Assembly: GCF_019216885.1 (NCBI RefSeq)
Contig: NZ_JAAQRC020000001.1
Location: forward strand, 434,001-498,000
Direction: 5' to 3'
DNA length: 64,000 nt
DNA from: Methylobacterium sp. SyP6R
Lineage (GTDB): Bacteria; Pseudomonadota; Alphaproteobacteria; Rhizobiales; Beijerinckiaceae
Shown here piece after piece: positions 37,008 to 45,690 of this stretch (positions are counted from its first letter, which is position 1; every line of letters starts with the position of its first letter). The notes beneath the pieces are model-generated. The model did not search any database and was not told the DNA's origin. It saw nothing but the letters and a program-made list of their open reading frames with translations. Made by a program: the position numbers and the translations under genes.

Positions 37008-37115
37008 TCTAGAGCGCTTCACGATCGCATTGCAATCGCGAAGCTCTCTAGGTCTTTGATCTCGCCGCATTTTCTGCGACGAACCGGTATCCACTTCGTC
37101 GGAAAATGCTCTAGA
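37008..37115. repeat. TCTAGA-bounded intergenic palindrome (family D)
   Basis: Bounded by TCTAGA at both ends. It contains GAGCGCTTC...GAAGCTCTC around CGATCGCATTGCAATCG, and GCATTTTC-TG-CGACGAA ... TTCGTCGGAAAATGC around CCGGTATCCAC. The second half resembles short repeats common in Hyphomicrobiales genomes. It lies after the leucine operon and before the convergent toxin-antitoxin genes, and is more AT-rich than its surroundings. The other bases of 36959-37199 hold nothing further. Confidence 0.7.
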
Positions 37116-37199
37116 CTGATTATGATCATGCAGACCTGATGCAGGATCCGCGTGATCTCGACCGCCTAGGCCTGTGACTCCGTGGCGGTGCCGGCCCTC

Positions 37200-37472
37200 T
37201 CACGGGACTTCGAGCGGGGCGACACTCATCCTGAGGCCGAGACGGTTCAACAGATCGATCACGGCGGTCAGTTGCGGCGCTCCCGCCTGCACCTCGCCGC
37301 GAGCGAGGCCGCGGGCCCGTGCGACGGCGTCGAGCGCGCGGGCGACCAGGGCTGGATCGTCCTCGGCGAGCGCGGCGTCGAGATAGGCGGCGATCCGTTC
37401 TGGGCTATCGAGGTAGTCCGCCGTATCGTAGGGGGTGAGCAAGACATCGGTCATGGGCGTCACCATCGACAT
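37200..37472 (-). CDS. addiction-module antidote protein lacking its HTH core
   Basis: 90-aa protein. The N-terminal half matches the HigA-type antidote family: PYDTADYLDSPERIAAYLDA, ALAEDDPALVARALDAVARA, RG. The C-terminal LTAVIDLLNRLGLRMSVAPL also fits. Between them about 20 residues that form the recognition helices in relatives (the GLSRESLYKAL-type segment) are absent in frame, leaving GLARGEVQAGAPQ. It may thus still bind the toxin but not DNA. The start is either 37472 or the ATG at 37454 (MTDVLL), which matches relatives better. Second gene of a toxin-first pair with the upstream gene. Confidence 0.75.
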   Translation of the reverse strand: MSMVTPMTDVLLTPYDTADYLDSPERIAAYLDAALAEDDPALVARALDAVARARGLARGEVQAGAPQLTAVIDLLNRLGLRMSVAPLEVP

Positions 37473-37763
37473 TCAGAGAGAAGCTGCCAAGGCCTTCGCT
37501 CGGCGGATATCGCGCGGCGGAGAGGATTTGTCACCGCCGCACGGGAGAATGACCATCTCCTCGCCGCGACGCACGAAATAGACTCCATACCCGGGGCCGC
37601 CATGAATGCGCATTTCGCTCACGCCATCGCCAACAGGTGCCACGTCGCCCGGATTCCCGAGTGCCAGCCGAACGATTCTTTTCGCGATCTGAGCGAACGC
37701 CGTCGCATCGCGCAGCCTTGAGAACCACGCCGCGAATTCGGAATGCTGCCGTATGCGCGCCAT
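37473..37763 (-). CDS. RelE/ParE superfamily toxin (HigB/Gp49-like)
   Basis: 96-aa protein with the Gp49/HigB pattern: FAAWFSRLRDATAFAQIAKR, IVRLALGNPGDVAPVGDGVS, EMRIHGGPGYGVYFVRRGEE and LPCGGDKSSPPRDIRRAK. These are mRNA interferases or gyrase-type toxins of type II systems. The ATG at 37763 gives the usual length. The antitoxin ATG follows its stop immediately. The canonical STQ or SQ after GGDKS has become SPP, a possible change at a conserved tail position; activity is therefore uncertain. Confidence 0.85.
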   Translation of the reverse strand: MARIRQHSEFAAWFSRLRDATAFAQIAKRIVRLALGNPGDVAPVGDGVSEMRIHGGPGYGVYFVRRGEEMVILPCGGDKSSPPRDIRRAKALAASL

Positions 37764-37906
37764 GACGTTGCGACAGTTGCCGCTCTCGGCTTGCCGGGCC
37801 TCGGATCGACGGGCAACGACGCCGACGGTACCGTGATCACGAATCCTTCGTTTCAATCGTGACGCACCGCGCGACCAACGCGCGGGCTTCAGGGAGTACG
37901 CCGCAT

Positions 37907-39097
37907 ATGCCACGCCACGAAGCCCCTCAGACTCCCGAATCCACCCTGTTCGCCCGCCTCCCGGCCGCCCTCGCCGCCGCCCGTCAGGCCCCCGCCTACG
38001 CCGCCCACCTCGCAGGCCTCGACCCCGCCGCCGTGACCGACCGGGCGGCGCTCGCCCGCCTGCCGGTCCTGCGCAAGGGCGAGATGCCGGCGCGCCAGCG
38101 CGAGGCGCTGCCCTTCGGCGGCTTCGTGCCGGGGGCGGCCGGGGCGTTTCCACGCCTCTTCACCTCGCCCGGACCGATCTTCGAGCCGCAGCGGGCGGGC
38201 GAGGACCCGTGGGGCGGGGCCCCGGCGCTCGCCGCCGCGGGGTTCACGGCCGGCGAGGTGGTGCTCAACACCTTCGGCTATCACCTGACGCCGGGCGGCT
38301 TCATCTTCGATACCGCCGCCCGGGCGCTGGGCTGCGCGGTGATCCCGGCCGGGCCCGGCAATACCGAGCAGCAGCTCGACCTGATCGAGGCCTACCGCCC
38401 GGCGGGCTATGTCGGCACGCCGGACTTCCTCAAGGTGCTGCTCGATGCAGGCCAGAAGGCCGGGCGGGACGTGTCGTCGCTCGTGAAGGCGCTGGTCTCC
38501 GGGGCCGCCTTCCCGCCCTCGCTCCAGGCCGAATTCCGGACGCGCGGCATCGCCGCAGCCCAAGCCTACGCCACCGCCGATGTCGGCTTCATCGCCTACG
38601 AGACGCCGGGAGAGCCGGGCCTCCTGATCGGTGCCGGGCTGATCCTCGAGATCGTCCGGCCGGGCACCGGCGATCCGGTGCCGGAGGGCGAGGTCGGCGA
38701 GATCGTCGTCACGGTGCCCGACCTCGACCGGCCGCTGATCCGCTACGCGCTGGGCGACCTCACGGCGTCCATGCCCGGCGGCCGCATCCGCGGCTGGATG
38801 GGCCGGGCCGACCAGGCCGCCAAGGTGAAGGGCATGTTCGTGCGCCCCGAGCAGGTCGCCGAGATCGCCCGCCGCCATCCCGAGCTCGGCCGCCTGCGCC
38901 TGGTGGTGACCCGGGCCGACGAGGCCGACGTCATGACCCTGCGGGCCGAGGCCGGGACGACCGAGGCCGCCCTCGCCGAGGCCGTGGCCGAGACCCTGCG
39001 GGCGGTGACGAAGCTGCGCGGCACGGTCGCCCTCGTTCCCCCCGGCAGCCTGCCGAACGACGGCAAGGTCATCGCCGACGAGCGGCCGGTGGGCTGA
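37907..39097 (+). CDS. phenylacetate-CoA ligase-like AMP-forming ligase (PaaK family)
   Basis: 396-aa adenylate-forming protein of the PaaK/DUF-type short subfamily. Visible: FTSPGPIFEPQR near residue 80 where PaaK has its nucleotide loop, NTFGYHLTPGGFIFDTAARA, CAVIPAGPGNTEQQLDLIEA, YVGTPDFLKVLLDAG, the acidic motif GEVGEIVVTVPDLDRPLIRY and C-terminal KVKGMFVRPEQVAEIA. ATG at 37907 behind AGGGAG. Similar genes often sit with branched-chain-type ABC transporter clusters, as one does 4 kb downstream here. Substrate probably an aromatic or other carboxylic acid. Confidence 0.82.
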   Translation: MPRHEAPQTPESTLFARLPAALAAARQAPAYAAHLAGLDPAAVTDRAALARLPVLRKGEMPARQREALPFGGFVPGAAGAFPRLFTSPGPIFEPQRAGEDPWGGAPALAAAGFTAGEVVLNTFGYHLTPGGFIFDTAARALGCAVIPAGPGNTEQQLDLIEAYRPAGYVGTPDFLKVLLDAGQKAGRDVSSLVKALVSGAAFPPSLQAEFRTRGIAAAQAYATADVGFIAYETPGEPGLLIGAGLILEIVRPGTGDPVPEGEVGEIVVTVPDLDRPLIRYALGDLTASMPGGRIRGWMGRADQAAKVKGMFVRPEQVAEIARRHPELGRLRLVVTRADEADVMTLRAEAGTTEAALAEAVAETLRAVTKLRGTVALVPPGSLPNDGKVIADERPVG

Positions 39098-39145
39098 GCG
39101 ATCCGGGCGGCCCTCGGGCCGGCCGGGTTCCAGGGCCTTCGGTCC

Positions 39146-40822
39146 TCAGGCCGCCCGGACCTGCGCCAGGAAGCGGTCGACCTCGGCCGAGAGGCGCTCG
39201 GACTGGCGCGACAAGTCGGAGGCCGAGACCAGCACCTGGCTCGCCGCGGCGCCGGTCTCCTCCGCCGCCCCTGCCACGCCGGCGATGTTGCCCGTCACCT
39301 CGCCGGTGCCGGCGGCGGCCTGCGCGACGTTGCGCACGATCTCCTGGGTCGCCGCGCCTTGCTCCTCCACCGCCGCGGCGATCGAGGTCGCCACCGTCGA
39401 GATCTCCTCGATGCGCGCGGTGATCTGGCCGATGGCCCCCGCCGCCTGGCCGGTCGAGGCCTGGATCGTGGCGATCTGGCTGGTGATCTCCTCGGTCGCC
39501 TTCGCGGTCTGGCCGGCCAGTTCCTTCACCTCCGCGGCCACCACGGCGAAGCCCCGTCCCGCCGCGCCCGCACGCGCCGCCTCGATCGTGGCGTTGAGCG
39601 CGAGCAGGTTGGTTTGGGCGGCGATCGACGAGATCAGCCCGACCACGTCGCCGATCCGGGCCGTGGCTTCGGTCAGCGCCTGGACCTGGCGGGCGGTCTG
39701 CCCGGCTTCCGCCACCGCGGCCTTGGCGAGCTGCGCCGAGCCGTCGACCTGGCGGCCGATCTCCTGGACCGAGGCGCCGAGTTCTTCCGCCGCGACCGCG
39801 ACGGTCTCGACGTTGGCGGAGGCCTGCTCGGCGGCCGCCGCCACGGTGGTGGACTGGGACGCGGTCTGGGTGGCGGTGGCGGTCATGGCCTGGGCGGTGC
39901 CGCGCAACTCGCCCGAGGCGGCGGCGACGCCCGCCACCACGCCGGTGATCGAGGCCTCGAAGCCCTGGATCAGGTCGTTGAGCGACGCGGCGCGGCGCAT
40001 CCGGCGCATCTCCTCGGCCTCGCTCTCGCCGCGCAGGCGCTCGCGCTCGATGGCGTTGTCGCGGAAGACGAGGACGGCACGGGCCATCGCCCCGACCTCG
40101 TCGCGCCGCCCGGCCTCCGGCACCGCGAGGTCGGTGCGTCCCTCGGCGAGGGTGCCCATCGTGGCGCGCAGGCGCGCCATCGGCCGCACCACCGAGCGGA
40201 CGATCAGCAGCGAGGCGCCGCCGAGGACCAGCATGATGAGGAAGCCGGCGACGGCGAGACGCTCGACCTGCTCGACGATCATCGCCCGCAGGTCGCTGAC
40301 ATACTCGCTGACGCCGATATAGATGTCCCACGGCGCGTAGTAGCGGAAGAGGCCGATCTTCGGCACGGGCGCCGCCTGCCCCTCCTGCGCCCAGACGTAG
40401 CGGAACGTCGCCACGCCGTCGCGCTTGGCGCGGGGCATGACGTCGGCGACGAAGCGGAAGCCGGTGGGATCGGCCATGCCCATCAGGTTGCGGCCGACCA
40501 CCTTCGCGGAGGGATGGGCGACCACCGTTCCGGCGGCATCGTTGACGTAGACGTAGTTGTCGCGCCCGTGCCGCATCGCCGCGATATCGGCGAGCGCCGC
40601 CTCGCGGGCCGCCGCCTCGGCCATCTCGCCCTTGTCCACCTTCTGCCGGTAGCGCTCGACGATGTTGGCCGCCGCCTCGGTCATGACCGACAGCCGATCG
40701 ATGCGCTGCGCCATCATCGCGTCGTACTGGTAGGTGAGCGCGATCCCCCCCAGGGCGATCAGGCTCAAGCCTGCGAGCGCGATCAGGAGCGCGAACTTGC
40801 GGGGGAGGGTGAGCACGAACAT
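39146..40822 (-). CDS. methyl-accepting chemotaxis protein with single-Cache sensor
   Basis: 558 aa. N-terminal TM (about 8-30), periplasmic sCache_2-like domain (about 35-185; [39 protein letters not shown]), second TM (about 188-210), HAMP (about 211-262), then a long MCP signalling coiled coil. The tip reads [57 protein letters not shown], which is the CheW/CheA contact. No C-terminal CheR-binding pentapeptide. Single-Cache alphaproteobacterial MCPs often sense small carboxylates, which would fit the neighbouring acid-uptake genes, but this is inference. Confidence 0.95.
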   Translation of the reverse strand: MFVLTLPRKFALLIALAGLSLIALGGIALTYQYDAMMAQRIDRLSVMTEAAANIVERYRQKVDKGEMAEAAAREAALADIAAMRHGRDNYVYVNDAAGTVVAHPSAKVVGRNLMGMADPTGFRFVADVMPRAKRDGVATFRYVWAQEGQAAPVPKIGLFRYYAPWDIYIGVSEYVSDLRAMIVEQVERLAVAGFLIMLVLGGASLLIVRSVVRPMARLRATMGTLAEGRTDLAVPEAGRRDEVGAMARAVLVFRDNAIERERLRGESEAEEMRRMRRAASLNDLIQGFEASITGVVAGVAAASGELRGTAQAMTATATQTASQSTTVAAAAEQASANVETVAVAAEELGASVQEIGRQVDGSAQLAKAAVAEAGQTARQVQALTEATARIGDVVGLISSIAAQTNLLALNATIEAARAGAAGRGFAVVAAEVKELAGQTAKATEEITSQIATIQASTGQAAGAIGQITARIEEISTVATSIAAAVEEQGAATQEIVRNVAQAAAGTGEVTGNIAGVAGAAEETGAAASQVLVSASDLSRQSERLSAEVDRFLAQVRAA

Positions 40823-40960
40823 CGAAAGGCCGCTCCGGTTCCGGGTCTCGCCGGACTACCCGTCGAAATAGCCGGGAAAGCGTGAATGGGCGGTATATGC
40901 TGTTCGTGTAACAAGCATTCCGGCGGATGATGTTTTTGGCACGCCGCTAAAAAAATCGTC

Positions 40961-41083
40961 ATGGCAGAAGACGAAAAACAACGTGAAATCATGGCGGAAT
41001 CGAACGTGAAACAAGCAGGGCGCGAGCGCAAATGCGTCGACCATGCCGTTGCGGCAGCGGACGCACGGGACCCGCAAGCATGA
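40961..41083 (+). CDS. possible 40-aa hydrophilic small protein
   Basis: ATG GCA GAA GAC opens a 40-codon frame (MAEDEKQREIMAESNVKQAG, then RERKCVDHAVAAADARDPQA). It lies in an AT-rich patch between the MCP and TetR genes, on the strand divergent from the MCP gene and convergent with TetR. The composition is charged and coherent, but no Shine-Dalgarno is clear and no family is recognised. The rest of the 338-bp gap shows nothing else. Confidence 0.3.
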   Translation: MAEDEKQREIMAESNVKQAGRERKCVDHAVAAADARDPQA

Positions 41084-41160
41084 CGAGGGGGCATCGCCAG
41101 CCGAAGACTGGCGATCGACGGCGAGAGATCATCCGTACGGTCGGTCGCCGATCCCCGCGC

Positions 41161-41850
41161 CTACCCGATCCCCGCCCGGAGCGCCCCGCGCCGCCGCGGC
41201 GGCACGGCGACCTCATCGCGGGCGAGCGCCTGCGTCTCGCCTCTGGCGAGCGCCTGCGTCTCGCCTCTGGCGAGCGCCAGCACCATCCCGGTGAAGATCT
41301 CCTGCAATCCGTCCGTCGAGAGACGCCCGCCCGGCTTGTACCAGGTGCAGATGCCCGACAGCATCGCCAGGATGGCGAGCGTCGCCATCCGGGTATCGGC
41401 CAGGCGGAACTCGCCGGTGGCGCAGCCGTCATCGAGGATGTCGCCGAGCTTGCGCTCGTAGTCGCGCCGCATCGCCACCACGGCGGCGAGGTTGTCCGGC
41501 TCGAGGCTGCGCAACTCCGAGTAGCAGATGAACACCTCCTGCGGCCGCTCGACGTGGTAGGCGACGTGGAACGTGGTGAACCGGGTCAGCCGCTGTTCCG
41601 CGCTGCCCTCCGCCAGCAAAGCCGCGTCGAGGGCCGCGTGCAGGTCGAGCATGTGGCCGCGGATCAGGTCGAACAGGAATTCCTGCTTGTTGCGAAAGTA
41701 GTTGTAGAGCGAGCCCTGCTGGATGCCGACCTCGGCCGCGAGCTGGCGCAGGCTCATCGCGGCGTAGCCGTGGGTGGCGATGAGCCTGAGCCCCGCCCGC
41801 CGGATGGATTCTTCGGTCCGCGGTCCCGACGAGCCTGCGATACGCGCCAT
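41161..41850 (-). CDS. TetR-family regulator of the acid-uptake operon
   Basis: 229-aa repressor. N-terminal HTH: EESIRRAGLRLIATHGYAAM, SLRQLAAEVGIQQGSLYNYF, RNKQEFLFDLI. The ligand-binding half has YHVERPQEVFICYSELRSL and MLSGICTWYKPGGRLSTD, the latter typical of TetR proteins controlling acyl-CoA or organic acid metabolism. ATG at 41850. The C-terminus carries a repeated ARGETQAL peptide encoded by a 24-bp tandem repeat. Divergent from the ABC/ligase operon across 192 bp, so probably its repressor, with a CoA thioester as likely effector. Confidence 0.9.
   Translation of the reverse strand: MARIAGSSGPRTEESIRRAGLRLIATHGYAAMSLRQLAAEVGIQQGSLYNYFRNKQEFLFDLIRGHMLDLHAALDAALLAEGSAEQRLTRFTTFHVAYHVERPQEVFICYSELRSLEPDNLAAVVAMRRDYERKLGDILDDGCATGEFRLADTRMATLAILAMLSGICTWYKPGGRLSTDGLQEIFTGMVLALARGETQALARGETQALARDEVAVPPRRRGALRAGIG
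41221..41280. repeat. 24-bp tandem repeat within TetR gene, 2.5 units
   Basis: GGCGAGCGCCTGCGTCTCGC plus CTCT, two exact units (41221-41244, 41245-41268) and a half unit. It encodes ARGETQAL in tandem near the C-terminus. The length is a multiple of 3, so unit gain or loss keeps the frame. Confidence 0.9.
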
Positions 41851-41916
41851 GCTGGCCCCTAACCCCACCCTCACGGGGCCTGCCGCCCCACGACTTTCGT
41901 CGCGCCAGTGTAGCAC

Positions 41917-41947
41917 TTGACGCTCGGAAAAAAACAGTCGAACGTAT
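41917..41947 (+). promoter_or_regulatory. candidate promoter/operator of the ABC-ligase operon
   Basis: TTGACG (41917-41922) with a weak -10-like AACGTA after 18 bp, in an AT-rich patch. AACAGTCGAACGTAT (41933-41947) overlaps the -10 and matches the site upstream of isovaleryl-CoA dehydrogenase at 11 of 15 positions. Confidence 0.4.
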
Positions 41948-42042
41948 TTTCAAGGCGGATGACCGGGACGCATACCGGGCATCCGCCACAGGCAGAGCGG
42001 CGCCGGACACGAGCGCGGCCGCCATCCCAGGGAGGATCAGGC

Positions 42043-42852
42043 GTGGCGGAAACCCTCGCGGTTCGCCAGATCTCGTTGCGCTTCGGCGGCGTGAAGGCGC
42101 TGACGGATGTCAGCTTCGCGGTCGAGAAGGGCGAGCTGTTCTCGATCATCGGCCCCAACGGCGCCGGCAAGACCTCGATGATCAACTGCATCTCGGGCCG
42201 CTACAAGCCGTCTGAGGGCCAGATCTTGCTCGACGGCCGCGACATCACCAAGGCGACGCCGAACCAGCGCCCGAAGCTCGGCATCGGCCGGACCTTCCAG
42301 AACCTCGCGCTGTTCCACCACATGACCGTGCTCGACAACATCCTGGTCGGGCGCCACCACCTGATGCGCAACAACTTCGTCACCGGCTCGCTCTACTGGC
42401 TGCCGGGGGTGCGGAGCGAGGAACTGGCGCATCGCCGCCGGGTGGAGGAGATCATCGATTTCCTCGATCTCCAGGCCTACCGCAAGGCGCCCGCCGGCAC
42501 CCTGTCCTACGGCTTGCGCAAGCGGGTGGAACTGGCCCGCGCCATGGCGCTCGAGCCCAAGCTGATCCTCCTCGACGAGCCGATGGCCGGCATGAACCTC
42601 GAGGAGAAGGAGGACATGGCCCGCTACATCGTCGATCTCAACGAGGAGTTCGGCATGACGGTCGTGATGATCGAGCACGACATGGGCGTGGTCATGGATA
42701 TCTCGCACCGGGTGATGGTGCTCGATTTCGGCCGCCGCATCGCCCTCGGGCGACCGGAGGCCGTTCTGGCCGATCCGCACGTGCGAAAAGCCTATCTCGG
42801 CGAGGACGACGAGGAGCCCGCAACCCTCGAACCCGCGAGGGCCGCGTCGTGA
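42043..42852 (+). CDS. branched-chain-type ABC transporter ATPase (LivG-like)
   Basis: 269-aa ATPase. Walker [13 protein letters not shown], LivG-type Q-loop GIGRTFQNLALFHHMTVLDN, signature LSYGLRKRVELARAMALEPK, Walker B LILLDEPMAGMN and H-loop VMIEHDMGVVMDISHRVMVL. The C-terminal VRKAYLGEDDEE is standard. The signature LSYGLRK differs from the usual LSGG or LPYG and is seen in acid-linked members. Start GTG at 42043 behind GGAGG, leaving an untranslated leader after the promoter at 41917. First gene of the operon; its stop overlaps the next start. Confidence 0.93.
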   Translation: MAETLAVRQISLRFGGVKALTDVSFAVEKGELFSIIGPNGAGKTSMINCISGRYKPSEGQILLDGRDITKATPNQRPKLGIGRTFQNLALFHHMTVLDNILVGRHHLMRNNFVTGSLYWLPGVRSEELAHRRRVEEIIDFLDLQAYRKAPAGTLSYGLRKRVELARAMALEPKLILLDEPMAGMNLEEKEDMARYIVDLNEEFGMTVVMIEHDMGVVMDISHRVMVLDFGRRIALGRPEAVLADPHVRKAYLGEDDEEPATLEPARAAS

Positions 42853-44783
42853 CGACCGATTTCTCTGCCATCGCCCGTGAGGCCGACACCTTCCCCAAGC
42901 TCCTGCGCCGCAACGCCGCCGCGCATCCGGGCGAGGTGGCTTTGCGCGAAAAGATCTTCGGGCTGTGGCGCCCGACGACGTGGGGCGAGTACCACGCCCG
43001 CACCCGCGCCTTCGCGCTCGGCCTGTCCGATCTCGGGATCGATGGCGGCGACGTGGTCGGGCTCATCGGCGACAACCGGCCCGATTGGGTGGCCGGCGAG
43101 ATCGCCGCCCACGCGCTCGGCGCCCTGTCGCTCGGCCTCTACCGCGACGCGCTCGAGGACGAGGTCCAGTATCTCCTGGCCTTCGCCGAGGTGAAGGCGG
43201 TGATCGCCGAGGACGAGGAGCAGGTCGACAAGCTCCTGAACCTCGCCGATCAGGTGCCGAGCCTGCGCCACATCGTGTTCTGCGATCCCCGCGGGATGCG
43301 CAAATACGACGATCCGCGGCTGATCTCGGCCGATGCGCTCGCCGCGAGGGGCGAGGCCCTGCACGACGCCGATCCCGGCCTCTACGACCGGATGGTCGAT
43401 GCGACCGACGCCGAGGCGGTGGCGATCCTCTGCACCACGTCGGGCACCACGGCGCGGCCGAAGCTCGCCATGCTGAGCGGTGGCCGGGTCCTGCGCCACT
43501 GCGCCCGCTACCTCGCCGCCGACCCGAAGGGGCCGCAGGACGATTACGTCTCGGTGCTGCCGCTGCCCTGGATCATGGAGCAGGTCTATGCGCTGGGTCA
43601 GGCGCTCCTCTCTCGCATGAAGGTCAACTTCGTCGAGGATGCCGACACGCTCATGCACGACTTCCGGGAGATCGCCCCGACCTTCGTGCTGTTCGCCCCC
43701 CGCGTCTGGGAGGCGGTCGCCGCCGACGTGCGCGCCCGGATGATGGACGCGTCCCCTTTCAAGCGCGCCCTCTACGAGCGCGGCATGAGGATGGGCCTCT
43801 CTGCCCTCGACAAGGGCACGCGCTCGGGTGCCGCCGAGGCCCTGCTGTTCCGAGCCCTTCGCGATCGCCTCGGCTTCACGCGGCTGACCTCCGCCGCGAC
43901 CGGCGGCGCGGCGCTCGGCCCCGACACGTTCCGGTTCTTCCGCGCCATGGGCGTGCCGTTGCGCCAGCTCTACGGCCAGACCGAGACGCTCGGCGCCTAC
44001 ACCCTGCACCGGGGGAAGACGGTCGATTTCGACACGGTCGGCGTGCCGTTCGACGACAGCATCGAGATCCGGGTGCTGGATCCCGACCGCAACGGCATCG
44101 GCGAGGTGCTGGCGCGCCACGCCAACATGTTCCACGGCTACTACAAGGCCGGCCCCGACACCCCGAGCGACGTGCGCGACGGCTGGATGCATACCGGGGA
44201 TGCCGGCTACGTCGACAAGAAGGGCGAACTGGTCGTCATCGACCGGATCAAGGACCTCGCCGTCAACATCCACGGCGAGCGCTTCTCGCCGCAATACATC
44301 GAGAACAAGCTGAAGTTCTCGCCCTACGTGGCCGAAGCGGTGATCCTCGGCGCCGGGCGCGAGTATCTGGCGGCTCTCGTCTGCATCCGCTACGCCGTGG
44401 TGGCGAAGTGGGCCGAGAAGAACCGCATCGCCTTCACCACCTATTCCGACCTCGCCTCGAAGCCGGCGGTGATCGAGCTGATCCGCCGTGAGGTCGAGAA
44501 GGTCAACCAGGGCCTCACCGACGTGCAGCGCGTCGCCAAGTTCGTGCTCCTCTACAAGGAGCTCGATGCCGATGACGGCGAATTGACCCGCACCCGCAAG
44601 GTCCGCCGCGGCGTCATCAACGAGAAGTACGGAGACCTGATCGACACGATCTATGCCGGGGCGCCGAGCTACCGGGTCGATACGGTGATCCGGTTCCAGG
44701 ACGGCACGACGCAACGCATCCGCACCACCCTGCCGGTGATCGACCTCACGGCGGCCCCCGCCACCCTCGCCGCCGCCGAATAG
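42849..44783 (+). CDS. AMP-dependent acyl-CoA ligase inside ABC importer operon
   Basis: 644-aa long-chain acyl-CoA synthetase-like enzyme (FadD15 group). ATP motif LCTTSGTTARPKLAMLSGG near residue 195, YGQTETLGAYTLHRGK near 380, GWMHTGDAGYVDKKGELVVI, DRIKDLAVNIHGERFSPQYIE, and the C-terminal lysine region GELTRTRKVRRGVINEKYG. Forms the acyl-CoA from a carboxylic acid, ATP and CoA. The GTG start overlaps the LivG-like stop by 4 bp, so ligase and transporter are made together. This points to import and immediate activation of a fatty, cyclic or aromatic acid. Confidence 0.92.
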   Translation: MTTDFSAIAREADTFPKLLRRNAAAHPGEVALREKIFGLWRPTTWGEYHARTRAFALGLSDLGIDGGDVVGLIGDNRPDWVAGEIAAHALGALSLGLYRDALEDEVQYLLAFAEVKAVIAEDEEQVDKLLNLADQVPSLRHIVFCDPRGMRKYDDPRLISADALAARGEALHDADPGLYDRMVDATDAEAVAILCTTSGTTARPKLAMLSGGRVLRHCARYLAADPKGPQDDYVSVLPLPWIMEQVYALGQALLSRMKVNFVEDADTLMHDFREIAPTFVLFAPRVWEAVAADVRARMMDASPFKRALYERGMRMGLSALDKGTRSGAAEALLFRALRDRLGFTRLTSAATGGAALGPDTFRFFRAMGVPLRQLYGQTETLGAYTLHRGKTVDFDTVGVPFDDSIEIRVLDPDRNGIGEVLARHANMFHGYYKAGPDTPSDVRDGWMHTGDAGYVDKKGELVVIDRIKDLAVNIHGERFSPQYIENKLKFSPYVAEAVILGAGREYLAALVCIRYAVVAKWAEKNRIAFTTYSDLASKPAVIELIRREVEKVNQGLTDVQRVAKFVLLYKELDADDGELTRTRKVRRGVINEKYGDLIDTIYAGAPSYRVDTVIRFQDGTTQRIRTTLPVIDLTAAPATLAAAE

Positions 44784-44796
44784 GGGCCTTGAGGCC

Positions 44797-45690
44797 ATGA
44801 ACACCCACCTCCTGCTCCAGCTCGTCGTCAACGGGCTGATCGTCGGCGCCCTCTACGGGGTGGTCGCGATGAGCTTCGTCCTGATCTACAAGGCGAGCCA
44901 GGTCGTGAACTTCGCGCAAGGCGAGTTCCTGCTGATCGGCGCCTGGGTGTGCTGGTGGCTGCTCACCACCTACCAGCTGCCATTCCTCGTCGGCATGGGC
45001 ATCACCTTCGCGTTCATGCTGGTCTTCGGCATCGCGCTCCAAGTGGTGGTGCTGCGGCCGCTGATCGGCGAGCCGATCATCTCGGTCATCATGGTGACGA
45101 TCGGCCTGTCGATCTTCTTCCAGGCCCTGTGCAAGTGGCTGTTCGGCGTCTTCGCCCAGCCCTTCCCGCCGATCTTCCAGACCCAGTCGGTGTCGTTCCT
45201 CGGGCTCGAGATCCAGACCGTCTATCTCATGAGCCTCGGCATCTCCGTCGCCATGATGGCGGGCTTCGCCTGGTTCTTCCAGTATTCGAAGCACGGGCTC
45301 GCCATGCGGGCCACCGCCTTCAACCAGCAGGTGGCCCAATCCCTCGGCATCTCGGTCCGCAACGTCTTCGCGATGGCCTGGGCGATCTCGGCGGTGGTGT
45401 CGTCGGTCGCCGGCATCGTGGTCGGCATCGTCAACGGCGTCTCGTCGGCCCTGTCGCTCTACGGCATCAAGGTGTTTCCGGCCGTCATCCTCGGCGGGCT
45501 CGACTCGGTCGTCGGCGCGGTCATCGGCGGCCTCGTCATCGGGGTGCTGGAGAACGTCGCGCAATATGTCGACGGCCAGTACCTGCACTGGGGCAACCTC
45601 TACGAGATCGTTCCCTTCTACGTCCTGGTGGTGATCCTGATGATCAAGCCCTACGGCCTGTTCGGCACCCGCGACATCGAGCGCGTCTGA
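44797..45690 (+). CDS. branched-chain-type ABC transporter permease (LivH-like)
   Basis: 297-aa polytopic permease. N-terminus VNGLIVGALYGVVAMSFVLI, YKASQVVNFAQGEFLLIGAW, then RPLIGEPIISVIMVTIGLSI, and C-terminal GGLDSVVGAVIGGLVIGVLE, all typical of LivH. About eight TM segments. ATG 13 bp after the ligase gene; its stop overlaps the LivM-like ATG (TGATG). Confidence 0.94.
   Translation: MNTHLLLQLVVNGLIVGALYGVVAMSFVLIYKASQVVNFAQGEFLLIGAWVCWWLLTTYQLPFLVGMGITFAFMLVFGIALQVVVLRPLIGEPIISVIMVTIGLSIFFQALCKWLFGVFAQPFPPIFQTQSVSFLGLEIQTVYLMSLGISVAMMAGFAWFFQYSKHGLAMRATAFNQQVAQSLGISVRNVFAMAWAISAVVSSVAGIVVGIVNGVSSALSLYGIKVFPAVILGGLDSVVGAVIGGLVIGVLENVAQYVDGQYLHWGNLYEIVPFYVLVVILMIKPYGLFGTRDIERV

Noticed and set aside
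40936-40950. TGGCACG resembling a sigma-54 -24 element upstream of the small frame
   Set aside because: The -12 TTGC is missing; TAAA occurs at that position.
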